A stretch of 64,000 bases of DNA. Origin: Theocolax elegans. Taxonomy: Eukaryota > Arthropoda > Insecta > Hymenoptera > Cerocephalidae. The position numbers and the translations under genes were made by a program. Positions 50,521 to 62,920 of this stretch are shown here, in pieces (position 1 is the first letter of the stretch; the number at the start of each line of letters is the position of its first letter). The notes under the pieces were generated by a model. It was not told where the DNA came from and did not search any database. It worked only from the letters and a program-made list of their open reading frames with translations. The DNA lies in contig CM047426.1 of NCBI GenBank assembly GCA_026168455.1, positions 82,735,986 to 82,799,985 on the forward strand, in the 5' to 3' direction.

Positions 50521-52200
50521 AAATCTACAGTCACAAAAAGTTGTAATGCTGTACCAATTATTCAACCCTTTACTAAACTATTATAATAAACACTGGGACG
50601 GATATTAAAGTTGTAATACATTTATAATAAATAAAATTCAATTATAAGTCGTATTTGTACATTTCAAATTAAAATTATCTTATTTTTAGGACTTATGATT
50701 ATTCGTGCACTCAAATAACAATAAAAGAATTAAAGTAGTTTTCTAAAGAGGGAAAATGATATTTGAAGCACAATAAGCGCTCTGACATCAAACTCCTTCT
50801 AGAAATGAGTGAAAAATATATACATATATACCTATATATATATGCACACGAAATTTTAGCCAAAAAATCACGTAGCATGCATTTCCTATACATCAGCGAA
50901 AATCTCGGTAGATTTATTAAAGAAAATCTTATTCAAGCTTAAAAAGAGAGTGATCGCAGTAAGAGGATGCAAAACAAAATGACAAAGACGGGACAGAAAA
51001 AGAGATCTTTCTCTTTTCCTCTTTCTCACCTGGAGATCAGTGAGGCGTCGCGAATGCACATCTCGGAATCGCAAAGCGAAATTGCGAGATGCGAAAGAAG
51101 AGCGCATTCCCATGCGGAATCTGAGCTTCGTGCGTCGCTTTTCGCTTCGCTTTGTCGCCCGCGCGTCTTTTCCGACTTGTCCTCCTCCTTTTACTCCTCT
51201 TCTCTATCTTTGTATATAAATACGTACATATATATATATATATAATAAATATACGCGTGTACCTGTGTGGGTGACGCGCGTATAATACGTCGAGGTTTAG
51301 CTTATTCCCTTTGTCTCTTTCTCTCTCCTTTCTCTCTTGAACGTATATCGAGTATCTCATCTCAAATAGCTTCTATGAAATAATAAATATCTTTAAAAAT
51401 CGCTTATAAATTTGGTCCATTTAAACTCGCATATTTAAACGATTTGCAAAATATACCGCATATAACAACGTTAAACATTGAGTGCATTTGTTCCATTAAA
51501 AAAAGCGGTAAGAACAAAACGAGCGAATGTTAGCGTGCGAGAAATTAAGTTAGCTGCTAATTAAGATGAAAAGAGGTCAACGAAGTGGTCGACGTGATGT
51601 GTTAAAGAATTGACGATAATTAATGCACATATTTTTCGCATGATCGAGCTCACATTCGCTAACTACTCCCTTACAATTTCATCTTAGTGCATTAACCACG
51701 TTTCAGCACTATCGCTTCCTTTGATGGGAGTTGTCTAAACTTCTGATAGCGATTTGTATCGAGCAGTATACATATACATTTATACATTACCGAAATGATA
51801 ATAATTACACACGTACAGCAGTGAAATTTTAATTTAGTAGTATTAAGGCTAACGATTTTCAAAGAAAAATTACGTACAGTAGAAATTTAGTAAGATAATC
51901 GAATAGATAAAATCATTACTTAGATAAATGTTTGTATTTAACAATTGGATATTATTTTTAGAATACTTTTATTAATTCTACTAATTTGATACTAAAAATT
52001 TAAATATAAACTTTATTATATCTTACTGACACTCCTAGTTCTTAATGTAAATTTATTTATAAATTTATTTTTTAACACTTCGATAATCTTGATGTTATAC
52101 ATTTTTTATAACATTACTTGCTTTACTGAAATTATAATAGTTTACTTATAAATAAATTATTATACGTCCAAGTATTTAGTAATATAAAATTTTAAAATCC
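50521..52200. other. AT-rich DNA with islands at about 50940-51350 and 51500-51750
   Basis: The first island is purine-rich, then pyrimidine-rich, and ends in (TA)n at about 51229-51244. It yields a 92-codon frame and an overlapping minus-strand frame, both composition-driven. The DNA from 51760 to 52200 is AT-rich. Confidence 0.45.
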
Positions 52201-52213
52201 ATAATAGTTAGGA

Positions 52214-52375
52214 ATGAATTCATACAAGCCTATCAACTCAATGAAAGGAAGATCTCAAAGAGTCAATTTACTTTTGCTCGAATATAGTGACTCAGAAGCT
52301 CCACCAACAAGTACTCTGAAAAATTGCGCTGTCATTTCCAGACCTAAGAGTCACATAGAACAGTGTATCTGTTGA
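52214..52375 (+). CDS. Possible small ORF, 53 residues, unknown
   Basis: An ATG with G at -3 opens a 53-residue frame closed by TGA at 52373-52375, with an in-frame TAG just upstream at 52205. The product is not low-complexity. It is Ser-rich with a mixed charged and polar composition, has an LLLLEYSDSE stretch in the middle and three Cys in the second half (residues 38, 51 and 53). It has no signal peptide and no domain I recognise. A polypyrimidine run ending in TTTATTTCAG follows at 52401-52410, resembling a splice acceptor. Frames this long are expected by chance in 64 kb, so support is weak. Confidence 0.14.
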   Translation: MNSYKPINSMKGRSQRVNLLLLEYSDSEAPPTSTLKNCAVISRPKSHIEQCIC

Positions 52376-53440
52376 CTCTCGCGACGGTATTTTTATCTTT
52401 TTTATTTCAGATCGAGTATCGATGCAAGCGTAAGCGTGTACGCGCGACACCCTCCCGTAGCGTCGTTGCGTAATTACGCCCAGGATGTATCGCTGTTGTT
52501 TCTCACAACGATCGATTGGTCAATCTGCTCGGTAAAGCAAATACCAACAGCTAAGAGGGAGGATAATATCAAATAAAAAGAAGTGTGAGACCGAGAAAAG
52601 AGATTTTATGTATACACGTGAATATTGATTTATAATTCTAACAATTTCGAAATCCGTAAACAAATTAAATCTTTTTTGGTTTTATTACTTGAATATTTCG
52701 TAGTTTATAATACCGTTTATTATTTTCAATATAATATTAAGAATTTTGTATAAAATTTCATCCATTATTTTCTATACTTACGGAGGTTGTATTAAAATTT
52801 TTCTCAATATAGTAAATTTACCGTAAATATCTTATCTTTTTAATGATAAGATCAACTTATCTTAAGTAGCTATAAAATCCTTAAGTAATTTCTTTAAAAT
52901 TTCTTATTACGCTATATAAACCATTTATCTAACATATACAGAGTTATCTATATAATACCTATAAATGATCGTTAAATAAAAATCTTTACAGTGTTGTCAT
53001 AGAATATTGCCAATTTAAGATTTTTAAAGCAAGTGTTATTTAATAATTTTTCAAGTACTAAATATATCGAATATACCGCAAAATAGGTGGTATTTCATTT
53101 ATCTTTTTTATATGTATCGTTAATATACGCATATCGTTTAATGATTCAAGCTCGTAAAAGAAAATGTTATTTCCCAGTTCATTATGGATTGTGCAGTGTA
53201 ATAATCAATATGTACTTTTATTTTTTCAGTATTCTTATACGTACATAATGGTTTAGAAATATTTATCAATGCAGATGAAAGTACGCTTTTCTCTATTATA
53301 ACTCAATCCAAACGTTGTTTTATTTAATTTTACACGATTGAATTAATAGAATTATTCCGGAAATTATTAAGAATATCGCAGGTGAAACCACATATATTAT
53401 TACATTTATATAAAGACAAAGTGCGACTACCAGTGTAAAT
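52376..53440. other. Small island then AT-rich stretch
   Basis: The island at about 52376-52580 follows the small ORF and has CpG-rich complex sequence. From 52580 to 53440 it is AT-rich with no supported feature. Confidence 0.5.
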
Positions 53441-54240
53441 AAATGTTGGTATACGTCCGAAAATTGTCTGAACGCATGCACGGGGAAAATTAAAAAACAA
53501 GCCTCCGGGAAGATTCGTCGATCCTTTGTGCCATCGAAAATCAAACGCGCAGCTCCTCTTGATACGATCCAAGCATCACAGGGGGATCGAATTCGCAATG
53601 AACAAACTGTATATGTATATGTATAATATCCATATGTATACATAGGTATATAGACCATGGGATTCTCTTTCTGGTAACTCGAGGCGCCTGACCGCAATAA
53701 CACCGAACAGTGGGCGCGTTTTCCCTTGGTCGCGACTCATGCGCTACGATTCGCGATACGTGTGCGCGTGTGCCGTGTGTGCGTGCAAGCGTACATTTAT
53801 ACATGTGGGAAGGTGCGTCGTTGCACATCAAAGTCTGGCAAGAGATCGTAGCTGTCGAGCGAATATTGCTCTCTGCGCTACTTCATCAACTCTTGTTGAG
53901 AATTGTACGGCGATTCGTGACGACACTCGCGTGATTTGTCGCTTATGTGACTTGAGTGCACAAGCGTTTCCGTGCAAAGTGCCTCCTGCTTTATATGTTA
54001 ATAAGGGGTGCGTCAAGACGTGCTTCGAAATTATATTATCACGATACATACTTTTCTCGAATAAACTCGACATTTGACGGTCGAACAAATTATTTTTTTC
54101 GTCGATCCCGATGGACAGGGAGTATTTAAGATTATCGTTTCTTTTCACCTCGAAATTTATCACCCAGTAAGCTCAAATCGCTCTAGTGCGATGATTTTTG
54201 AGTTTCGGTTTACTCGTGTTTATAGATAAAGCGTTGTATA
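53441..54240. other. Large GC-richer island
   Basis: About 800 bp of CpG-containing sequence with GT-alternating DNA near 53758-53790. Up to five frames of 74-127 codons overlap on both strands, which argues against coding. No domain is recognised. Confidence 0.35.
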
Positions 54241-55420
54241 GCGAATTACGTTATATACGCGAAATGTCTATTCTATTTATCTGATATCCTGAATAATTAT
54301 TTATCGCTGATCCTTTTTATCCTAATTTCTTTATTCCCCGCATACTTTTTGTATTTGAAATATATCATATGTACAAGGAAACCACATTTCAGATTATAAA
54401 AATATATTTGACTTGAAATGTTATGCTATGTCGAGCATACCTATTTGTACGTCTCTATAGGTATGCACAGAGATACAAGGGCTGGGTATTACGAGGTCGC
54501 ATGCTTTTAGTTCTATTGTTATCGAGAGCTATTATCGTGCCTGCGGGTTGAGACATGCACAGAATCTTAAGGCCAGAAATTAGCTTTGACTGCAGATGTT
54601 CTCTGATCTTAACGTTTTGAATATAATTGCATTGCACACAATTAACTATCGTTATTGATAGACAAGCAAATATACATACATTTTCAAACACTTATACGAT
54701 TCTATTTTTTCGAATTTTTCAAATTCTAAGCTTATTTACCGCTAAAAATATTGCTCTACTAATTTTAAAAATATTTTACTTAACTTTGTATACTTAAAAT
54801 GTTATAATTATTATTATTATTAATACTATCCTTTTAGTACCCAACAATTTACTGAATGTTTTTGAATATCTCCAAAACGTCAACCGGCAGAGCGAAACGA
54901 AATTAATATATAAAACAAATTATTGATGTACAATACGTATTCGCAATTTTTTATATCCTAAAAATAGGTATAACTCAAAAAGGTTCACAAATTAACGGTA
55001 ATATAAATATCTAGAGACGAAAACTGCGCTCAACTACTTCGTAATAAAAAAAAATAAATCTCACCACCGTACTTCATACATATTCAACGCATATAAATAA
55101 GTGCTATCGAGTAATTTTACATATTGAGAAAAATAAAAAATTTATTACACGTCATAAAAGTGTATTAACTGTTAACGAACATCAATTTCATCTCGATCAA
55201 AATCACCTATCCTGACCGCCAACAGATTGATACGCAATAAACAATTTTTTATTTTCGCACTATTACAAACTTTGTCGTTAAAAAGTCGAAATTCTTGACG
55301 ATATAATGCACTAAAAAAAAGTAGTAGAACAGGAAAAATAAGAAACTAGCTGTAAAGCCATATAAAAAATAATTTATAGGTTAAAATCACGACCTATACG
55401 ATTCAGGATAAATAAATTTT
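54241..55420. other. AT-rich stretch with a small hairpin
   Basis: AT-rich. GCATACCTAT (54435-54444) and ATAGGTATGC (54457-54466) form a perfect 10-bp inverted repeat around 12 nt. No gene is supported. Confidence 0.5.
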
Positions 55421-55740
55421 AAAGCAACGGCTGTAGACGTTCGCGCCATTACAATTAAGCAACAAGCTCCTAGACCTTCTCTTTCCGTTAGCAAGTCGAG
55501 TTGAAGCTTACCGCACAACAATACCAATTAACCGAATTTTCACATCTGCGTGTGCGCACAGTTTTACAAGCGCTTGGCTATCTAAAAATAGGTAATTGGC
55601 AAAATGCGAGCTGCGACACTTTCAGCTTGACAGGGTAATTATCTCCGACGCGTCGATCGGCTTTGCGTGTTACGATGCTTTGTCCTTTTTGGTTTTTTTT
55701 TCTCTTTCCTTGTCAACCTGTATAGAGAAAATTTGCCCGT
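55421..55740. promoter_or_regulatory. Candidate enhancer with a MEF2 consensus
   Basis: The island carries CTAAAAATAG at 55582-55591, an exact match to the MEF2 consensus YTAWWWWTAR, immediately followed by the homeodomain-like GTAATTGG. A Runt-like ACCGCA lies near 55510 and a CAATTAACC near 55527. It has no open frame of note, so it looks non-coding. The combination would fit a muscle or mesoderm enhancer, but motif content alone cannot show that. Confidence 0.3.
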
Positions 55741-55747
55741 TCGCTAA

Positions 55748-55769
55748 GGGGATGGGGGGAGGGGAGGGG
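55748..55769 (+). other. G-quadruplex motif
   Basis: Four G runs of four or more bases, separated by AT, A and A, give a strong predicted G-quadruplex. It lies at the right edge of the MEF2-containing island. Confidence 0.8.
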
Positions 55770-57050
55770 TGAATAAAAAGGAGGAAGATTTATTTTACAG
55801 CTGTAATGTGCTTCGGAAATTTGCGCTCGGTTGGGCAGCTTCGACCTGGTTTTGTGAGGGATTTCGCGTGAAATTCACGGTGGATATGAGTTTTATAAAG
55901 CTATGTCGTTGTAAAATATTTTTTTGTTTATTATTATTGTGACTTTGGACGATTTATATTATATTTGGTAGGAAGATTATTTTTTTTTTGCTTTTCTGTC
56001 AATAGTATTTGCAGTCCCAGTGGTTTTATTGTTATTATGTTCGATGATATTTAGTAGAAGTATGCATATATAAGGACAGTTCTTTATCATATCGAACGAC
56101 CAAAAATTATTTTTTCCTGTAAATTTATAAAAACCTGCTCCTATACACATTTTGATTGTCTCATCAAATTTTTTACAAGTTTAAATTAAATATTTTTGAA
56201 GATATTTAAATACAAAAATTTTATGCCCATTTTCAACCTTTATAACAAAAATATGGTTAATCCAATGAAAAAACACTTGAATACATTTTTTTCTGCAAAT
56301 TACGTAATCATTAAAAAAATATTATTTGACATCATTGAGCGTGTATTATATATTAAAAAACTTTTATTTAATTCAAAAGGTTATTAAATATTATAAACAA
56401 ATGGTATATCGCAAATTTTTAAAAGTAATTAAGTTTAAATTATTACTTATCTAGTAGAACATTTAATATAAGGGTACGATTAAGCTAATCAGAAACCTTC
56501 ACAAACTAAGTAATTATTTAAAATTCGATATATATTTTTATAGTTATTATGGACGGGTAAAGCAACTGATATCTAATCAAATTTATGCAATCGATAAATA
56601 ATATTTTAATATTATTACCTATTTCTAGTATTGGAAAACGTTTGCTAAGTAACATAAATTTATTTTACAATTCACATTCCTTATAATGCTGCAAAATTTT
56701 GTCACTTTGGCTTCTTACGTGCTTTAATGTATCCAAATGTGCAATATAAATATAAAACGCAAAGTGCAAGCATTACTGGTAAAACAGTAATTTTACATTA
56801 TTATTACTAAAATAATCCTGCCGATGGTGTACATTTTATGTATATTCATTTCAAAGAATAACTTTGAGGTTTATTGTATAAAATAACATTTACGCTTGAA
56901 TTTTGGCATATACACTTTATAATTAACGCATATATAATTTAAAAATTAATACATAATATGCTCTGATGAAATTTCAGTCGAATCAGAGTAAAATGTAACT
57001 GATTACATACGTAACGTATAATTTTTTAAATAAATCAATTTACCTTTACA
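55770..57050. other. AT-rich stretch
   Basis: Beyond a short GC-richer tail to about 55900 the DNA is AT-rich. No gene is supported. Confidence 0.55.
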
Positions 57051-57670
57051 TATTGATAAGGGTTGCTAATAAACCAATTCGAAATTTTTAACGGGATTCC
57101 GAAGCAACGAACGCGAATACATCATTACAAGATACGCGTAACCGCTATCATCACAACAACATAAACAATCGGGTTATCCAAATCCACAATTTCCTCGAAA
57201 TTCAAAACCTCAACATCAATCACTCGGACTAAACATCCCTATATATTCGGGGAAATGCTCGACGCGAATCAATAAGCTGTCGACGTGAAAGAAAGCACCC
57301 TTCGTGCATTAACTAGCCAGATCGCGCTAAATTCAAACAGTACGATAAACGAGAATTTCACGTGTCAGGAAGTATTCCACGCGTGGAGAGTCAATCACGG
57401 GCTCACCCGAGACGTATCGCAATAATGAACGAACTTCCGTATAATGTATACATATGAGCGCGTGCGCACGCGTGTCCGGGTTTATACATATATATATATC
57501 GTGTACCCGTAAGGTAAAAGAGTCCGCAGAAGTCACGAGCACACGTATCTATACAGCTGAAGGGCAAGTAACGCATTAAACGCATAATTGCATTCAAGTC
57601 TGATGAATGCAATTATGCGGGGATTTCCATACACGCGATCGAGAATTGTGCACAAAAGGAGGACACATGC
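57051..57670. other. Complex GC-richer island containing a perfect hairpin
   Basis: The left half (57060-57420) is repeat-free and CpG-containing. GT/CA-alternating DNA and (TA)n follow at about 57440-57500. The right part contains the 16-bp inverted repeat listed separately. Minus-strand frames of 69 codons overlap and look random. Confidence 0.4.
57581..57619. repeat. Perfect inverted repeat, 16-bp arms, 7-nt loop
   Basis: CGCATAATTGCATTCA (57581-57596) is followed by AGTCTGA and the exact reverse complement TGAATGCAATTATGCG (57604-57619). Pairing stops at both ends of the arms, so the stem is shorter than a typical pre-miRNA. Each arm includes TAATTGCAT, which looks like a POU/homeodomain site, so the element may present two such sites head to head. 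A cruciform-forming site or a decayed foldback element are alternatives. Confidence 0.95.
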
Positions 57671-58140
57671 TATTTTCTGATCATTATCGCTCATATTTTT
57701 TTTTATTCAGATACGAACAATTTCAAAATATCAAAACGGTTCTTGTAATTCCTTATATGTGGTTCAGTGCTATTTTTTAGTATCTGGTGATGCTTCTACA
57801 CGTAATCAATAATTTTGTAGCATTTAATGAGAAGAACCTTACTTTTCAATTTATCAGAAATTATTTTATTGATTATGCCTCCTCTTTTCCCGAGGTACAC
57901 AAGCTTTTTAGAACTTCGCACGATTCATGTGTGTGGTTTACACGAGTCTAAAGCGTTTATCGATATTTTCATTTCGTTTATCGATTCTATAGCGTTCGAT
58001 AATTGTACCAGTATAATTAATAATTCATTGATAATTAGAAATTAGATAAAGAAAAATTAAAAAGTTCCTACAAATTATTTTTCTATCGGGAAAGCGTGTA
58101 ATTTTTTTTATAATTACAATAATCTATTTATATTTTATGG
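57671..58140. other. AT-rich spacer
   Basis: AT-rich, with a 72-codon plus-strand frame that I take to be chance. Confidence 0.55.
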
Positions 58141-58371
58141 GAGCTCGAAGGAATTTGGAGTTTAATTCTGCGCACGTGTGAAAAGCATTGTCTTGAAAAG
58201 TAATGCGAACGGAACGTTTACATAAACTTTCGGTCAATAGGACAAATAGACCGAGTCTGTACAGAGAATCGAAGAAAGGGAGTGGAAAAAGCGCTCGAGT
58301 GTACGAGAGAGAGAGAGAGAGAGCGAGAGGGAGGGAGAGAGTAGGGAGAAGGGTTTCGGGTGAGAGAGTAA

Positions 58372-58412
<41 letters not shown>

Positions 58413-58620
58413 GAAGGAGAGGGAGAAAACGAACGTTCTATACCTCTTTGTATTAGATCGAGAACGTGGTGGTCTTTAAAGGGAGTCGAACTCAACCGCG
58501 GTTAAGTGTACGTCGTTGGCTTAACCCACTTTTTTTTCGGACGATTCGGCTTACGTAAGGTGTAATAACGAGTGCTGCTCTTTTTCAGGTTGACAGTTCT
58601 CCGCTTCGACGGTGAAACGT
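58141..58620. other. Island with compound (GA)n tract
   Basis: A GC-richer island whose centre is an interrupted GA tract. The plus-strand Arg/Glu frame (58203-58505) and the minus-strand Leu/Ser frame (58124-58495) are repeat translations. Confidence 0.6.
58304..58427. repeat. Compound (GA)n / GGGA tract
   Basis: Two GA arrays (58304-58322 and 58374-58410) are joined by GGGA-type purine sequence and one TTTC interruption. At about 120 nt this is the longest simple-repeat tract in the window. Confidence 0.93.
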
Positions 58621-59300
58621 AAGCCATGTGATAAGGGCAACTCTTTTTACAGCCTGATACCTTTACTAGTTTCGTAAAAATTGATCGTTCAGTCGTTTAT
58701 TCCGAAATTGAGTATCCTTTTTTTTCTTTCACTTATCGAAAACAGTTCTGTTTAGTGAGAAATATCGGAAACTCTCAGGAAGTAGAGTTTATATTGGATG
58801 GAGCAACTAAATTGTAAGCAATTCTATCTATAAAGATATGTAATTACGATAAATTTGCGAGAAGTATAGAGATATCGTACGAGGAACAATCAGCGGATGA
58901 TTATCATCATTTTAAAGGAGTTTGATGGTCCAATGGACTAGTTTTAGAAGATCTTAACTCTACTTTGAACGTCTGGAAATTTTTACGGATTACACATTTA
59001 CCGCTGCACATTACGAACTTTAACGATTTTGACGACCTGACCGGTCAATAGTAATCTTCGCATGCGTCAGCTAACTCCTAGAGGCGAATTCATGACTTTT
59101 TACAGCGAAACTAACGACCAGGCGAGTTTATAAAAGTTCAGCAGTTCGTTAAAACCTTAATTCCGTGCTGTTCTCGCCGAAATTCACCTTCAAGTTGAGT
59201 TGGTTCCCCGCCACCACTGAAATCTCACTTTCGCGGTGAGAAGAAGCTGTTAAAGAAAGAATTAATCCACCTAGAAGTAACGATAAAATTTTAAAGAATA
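58621..59300. other. Mixed stretch with an island at about 59000-59300
   Basis: Moderate composition on the left, then a complex CpG-containing island with no frame over 60 codons. No gene is supported. Confidence 0.45.
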
Positions 59301-60700
59301 ACAGTGCCTCTATTTGCTAACTTTATCGAATCTAAACGCTAAAATAAGTTTTTTTTACGTGGTACATAATCAGTATAAACAAATCTCATTAAAATCTGGA
59401 CAAATGTTACCGTTTTTTATTCGTAGATTTGTTCCTTAAACATTTGTGTTGAAGAACGTCTACACACAGGTCTGAATTCCTGATAGAATATTGCCTCTAA
59501 AAAGAATCAAAAGCATCCGAATAATTTAAAACCGAATAAAAATGACTTGGTACGAGTTTGGCGCACACATACACGTTTGGATGTGGGGATGTGTGTGCGC
59601 GTTTCGCTTCTTACGATCGAATGAAAGCACGCGTTTCAGGAAAGCGTAAAGCACCGTAAAATTTTATTAAATGGATGCATAAGGCCTAAAAGAAAAATCC
59701 AATCGATATCAACCGCGTGGAAAGGACGAATGGAGAAAACGTTATTTATATACGGATTCATCAAGGAAGCCATAGCTGTTGGGAAACTCATCAAACTAAT
59801 GAACTGATACAAAATGACCTGTAAACTCAAATAACTCAGCAATCACCAATCAAGGTATTAAAAGCTATCGTTATAAAGTAAAAGATAGAAAGGAGCAAAA
59901 AGCTAAAAATAAGGAGAAAAAGGGGAATATAGGAAAAAGGAAGTGGCGCCGATCTTCACGACTGCGTTCTAAACATTTGGTCCATAAAGACTGTCCGAGG
60001 TACTAGCCATTTGGTAAAGTAAAAATAAAGCTGAGAATCTCCTTGGCATTTTTATGCGAAACCAATGAAACGCTCCCTCGCTCCTAGCTGTTTTCTCGAA
60101 ACACTCATTTTGGATTTACACTCATTTTCACACTCGTCCAATGTTCAAAAAGGGGAGGGAACAGCGTCCAGAGTATAAAGAAAGTACTGGTGTGAAATCC
60201 ATCGGCAGCCTCTTTTATATACGTACGTGTGCCTGCGCGCACGTGTGTACGTGAGTATCCGAGTGAGAATTGCGTGTATCTCCGCGTATATTCGGGACAT
60301 GTGTACTACACATATACACTATACATACATACTTACATCCGCCAATGTGTGTATATATACACATCTATGTACGGGAGAGACGTTCTAGAGAGCAAAGTTA
60401 ACGCCCACTTTATTGCCGACGGCCGTGATAAATTCTATCGAGTTTTCTCTTGGCTTCTTGCGGAGCTATCTTTCGCTAATGAAGGAAAACTAGAAATGGA
60501 ACGAGGATGGATAAAGTTATACGAGAAATAGAGGAGCGGGGAGGGAATCGTCTGAAAATTCCATGCATAAGCAGGATCATAAAAGTGTATGAACGAATAA
60601 ATTCCGGGGTGGAGCTGGTATTCCGATCCGATATGCTTCGAGTGATGTTCCACCGAATGAATGTCTACGATTATTATATATATTTCTCTGTTTGTTTAAT
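59301..60700. other. Islands with alternating purine-pyrimidine DNA
   Basis: AT-rich at first, then a GC-richer region from about 59540. At 60215-60380 GT/CG/TA alternation dominates, with nested CACGTG- and TATACA-type palindromes. Overlapping frames at 60229-60704 on both strands are not convincing. Confidence 0.45.
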
Positions 60701-61600
60701 TTGATCGATCGTTATAAATTCTATTAAATGACGGACTTTTGATGCGATTATTATAATTTACCAATCTCGTACATTCAAACGAAAGGAAATCGTACTAATC
60801 TGCATTTAATAACATATAGAATGGTAGGCTATGCAGTAAATTTTTACTTATCGAATAATCTTATTGTAAAAAGTTTTGCTCGTTTAGTGACGTTGAACAA
60901 AACACTTTTTGATAAATAAACATAATGGTATAAGCGGTGACAAAGCCTGTTTATTCAACTGTTGTTTCGGTATAAACGATGAGTTGGATTATATATACTG
61001 AAAGCGCACGCGAGTAGATAAAGACACAAACAGCTAAATAGCAGAAGTAAAAAGAAAATAGTGGAAAAGAAAATGAACCTACGCAAGAGAGGAAAGTACA
61101 ATCGCGTTAAGTCTCACATATATATATCCAGAACAACTCCATGCGCACAAACTCAATTAACTCGTACAAATGGAAGCTAGTACATATACCGACTGCACGC
61201 CGGTAGAAAGTAAGATAAAGAGAGGAGAAAGATTTGCGATGAGACGAGCTGAAGACGAGGATGACACCCCTTTTATAACCGGAGTTAAACTACTTAGCAC
61301 GCCTCCCACAACTGCGCTTAATGGCAACGTGTTGCCCATGTTCGGTCGGGCCGCTTTTTACTCCCTCGCTCGGTTTCTTCTTCCTTCATTGGTGCTCCGG
61401 AGACAAGACTCTCTCTCTCTCTCTCACTCTCGGACGGTCGTACGTGCACAGTATGTATCTCTTTTCGTAGTACCTAGGGTGAATCGACTCGACCCGTCGG
61501 ACTAAAACTCCTGAGTTTTCTCGATAAAGAGATCTCTATGAGAACGAGATTTATATTCACACTGGCTTCCGCAATTCAAAGTTAATAGCCCACGGTAATG
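60701..61600. other. AT-rich spacer then island at about 61000-61600
   Basis: The island holds a short (TC)n array at 61409-61425 and a 111-codon plus-strand frame (61170-61505) with an acidic-basic patch near its N-terminus but no domain I recognise. A minus-strand frame overlaps it. Confidence 0.4.
61409..61425. repeat. (TC)n microsatellite
   Basis: A perfect CT/TC array of about 17 nt. Confidence 0.85.
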
Positions 61601-62920
61601 CCTAAAACTTCATTGCGATTTTACGAATTTCACTTTTTTTTAACTTGGCTATAGTTTACATCGAAGGTTCTATTTCACGATACACGTAACGATAATGCTC
61701 TAATTACTGGGTATAATTTATTTATTATTAGTTTCGTCGTTTACAACGATTTTTTTTAATTAAAAATTCATATAATAAATTTTATAAACAAAGTTTTACT
61801 CTTTTACAACGTTATGTTATTTCTTTAAATTAATTCCGTAGTTTTGTTTTAGAATACACTATTAGCTGTTTTTAGTCTACAATAATCAAACATAAGTTGT
61901 TGATGATCGTTGAATCGAAAATAAATAATAAAATAAAAAATAATTGTATACTGTCACAAAACTAAATCAAAATCGAGTACAAATATTTTTGATACAGTAT
62001 CGATTTAATCGCAATATCATCCTAACAAACTTTACGAACGTCTAATCGTCATTAATTAGAGCCAATAAGTCGTCCCCATAATTACCTTAATGTTTCGTAC
62101 AAGTGGTAAAAAATTATGACAAGTACAAGCTGCAACTGTTATATGATTAATTCCTCCATTAAAGGATCCGATATACAATTTAACTGTAATCTATCAAACG
62201 AAACTAGGACATTTGTAAAGAAACACGGACCTAAATATGAAGGAGAAAGGAGATTGCATTAAAAATTACCGGAATATTAGCTCAATTGTTTTAATGTTAT
62301 ACAAGATTTTAATCAAAACTTATGTATCTATACTTTTCGAGTTAAAGATTATCTGATAAGTCCTGCAGAACAATAAAAATAACGATCAAACAATTACAAT
62401 ATTTATAACTTTTGTAATACTTTCAATTTGAGACACGTCGAACCCATATTAATAAATAACAAAAAAATTCTCTTGACCAATGAAATTTTAAAGGATAACG
62501 TTACCACAACGCTTTAAAATTGAATCAAGAGATTCGTTGCGATGACTCTGAGATAATATTATGGTTATAATTATTCTATATTCGAAAAAAGTTTCGGTGA
62601 TTATGAAAAAAAATAAAAAATAAAAATAAAAATTACAAATAGACTGAAGATTGCGAACTATGATACTCTTGTAATTATAATTTTGTTATTATTACACTTT
62701 GTTAGAAAAAACTTAAAGAAATTTGCTTCTCACAGAACGTAACGTCTTGTGTAACTTTATAAAGTAGAGCATGAATTTTTTTTGAGTTAAACAAACCTTC
62801 TCATCGTTTAGAAAAGATAATAAAGACTAATTCTCAGGCACCGAGAATTTATAAATAATGAGCGTATACCGCTATAAAAAGGTATCCGAACCAAAAATAT
62901 TTCTTACACATTTGATTTGG
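61601..62920. other. AT-rich stretch
   Basis: AT-rich, with no supported feature. Confidence 0.55.

Noticed and set aside
57560..57640. microRNA precursor around the 16-bp hairpin
   Set aside because: Pairing does not extend beyond the 16-bp arms, too short for the usual stem, and no known miRNA seed was recognised.
58124..58505. 100- and 123-codon frames
   Set aside because: They are translations of GA/TC repeats (Arg-Glu or Ser-Leu).
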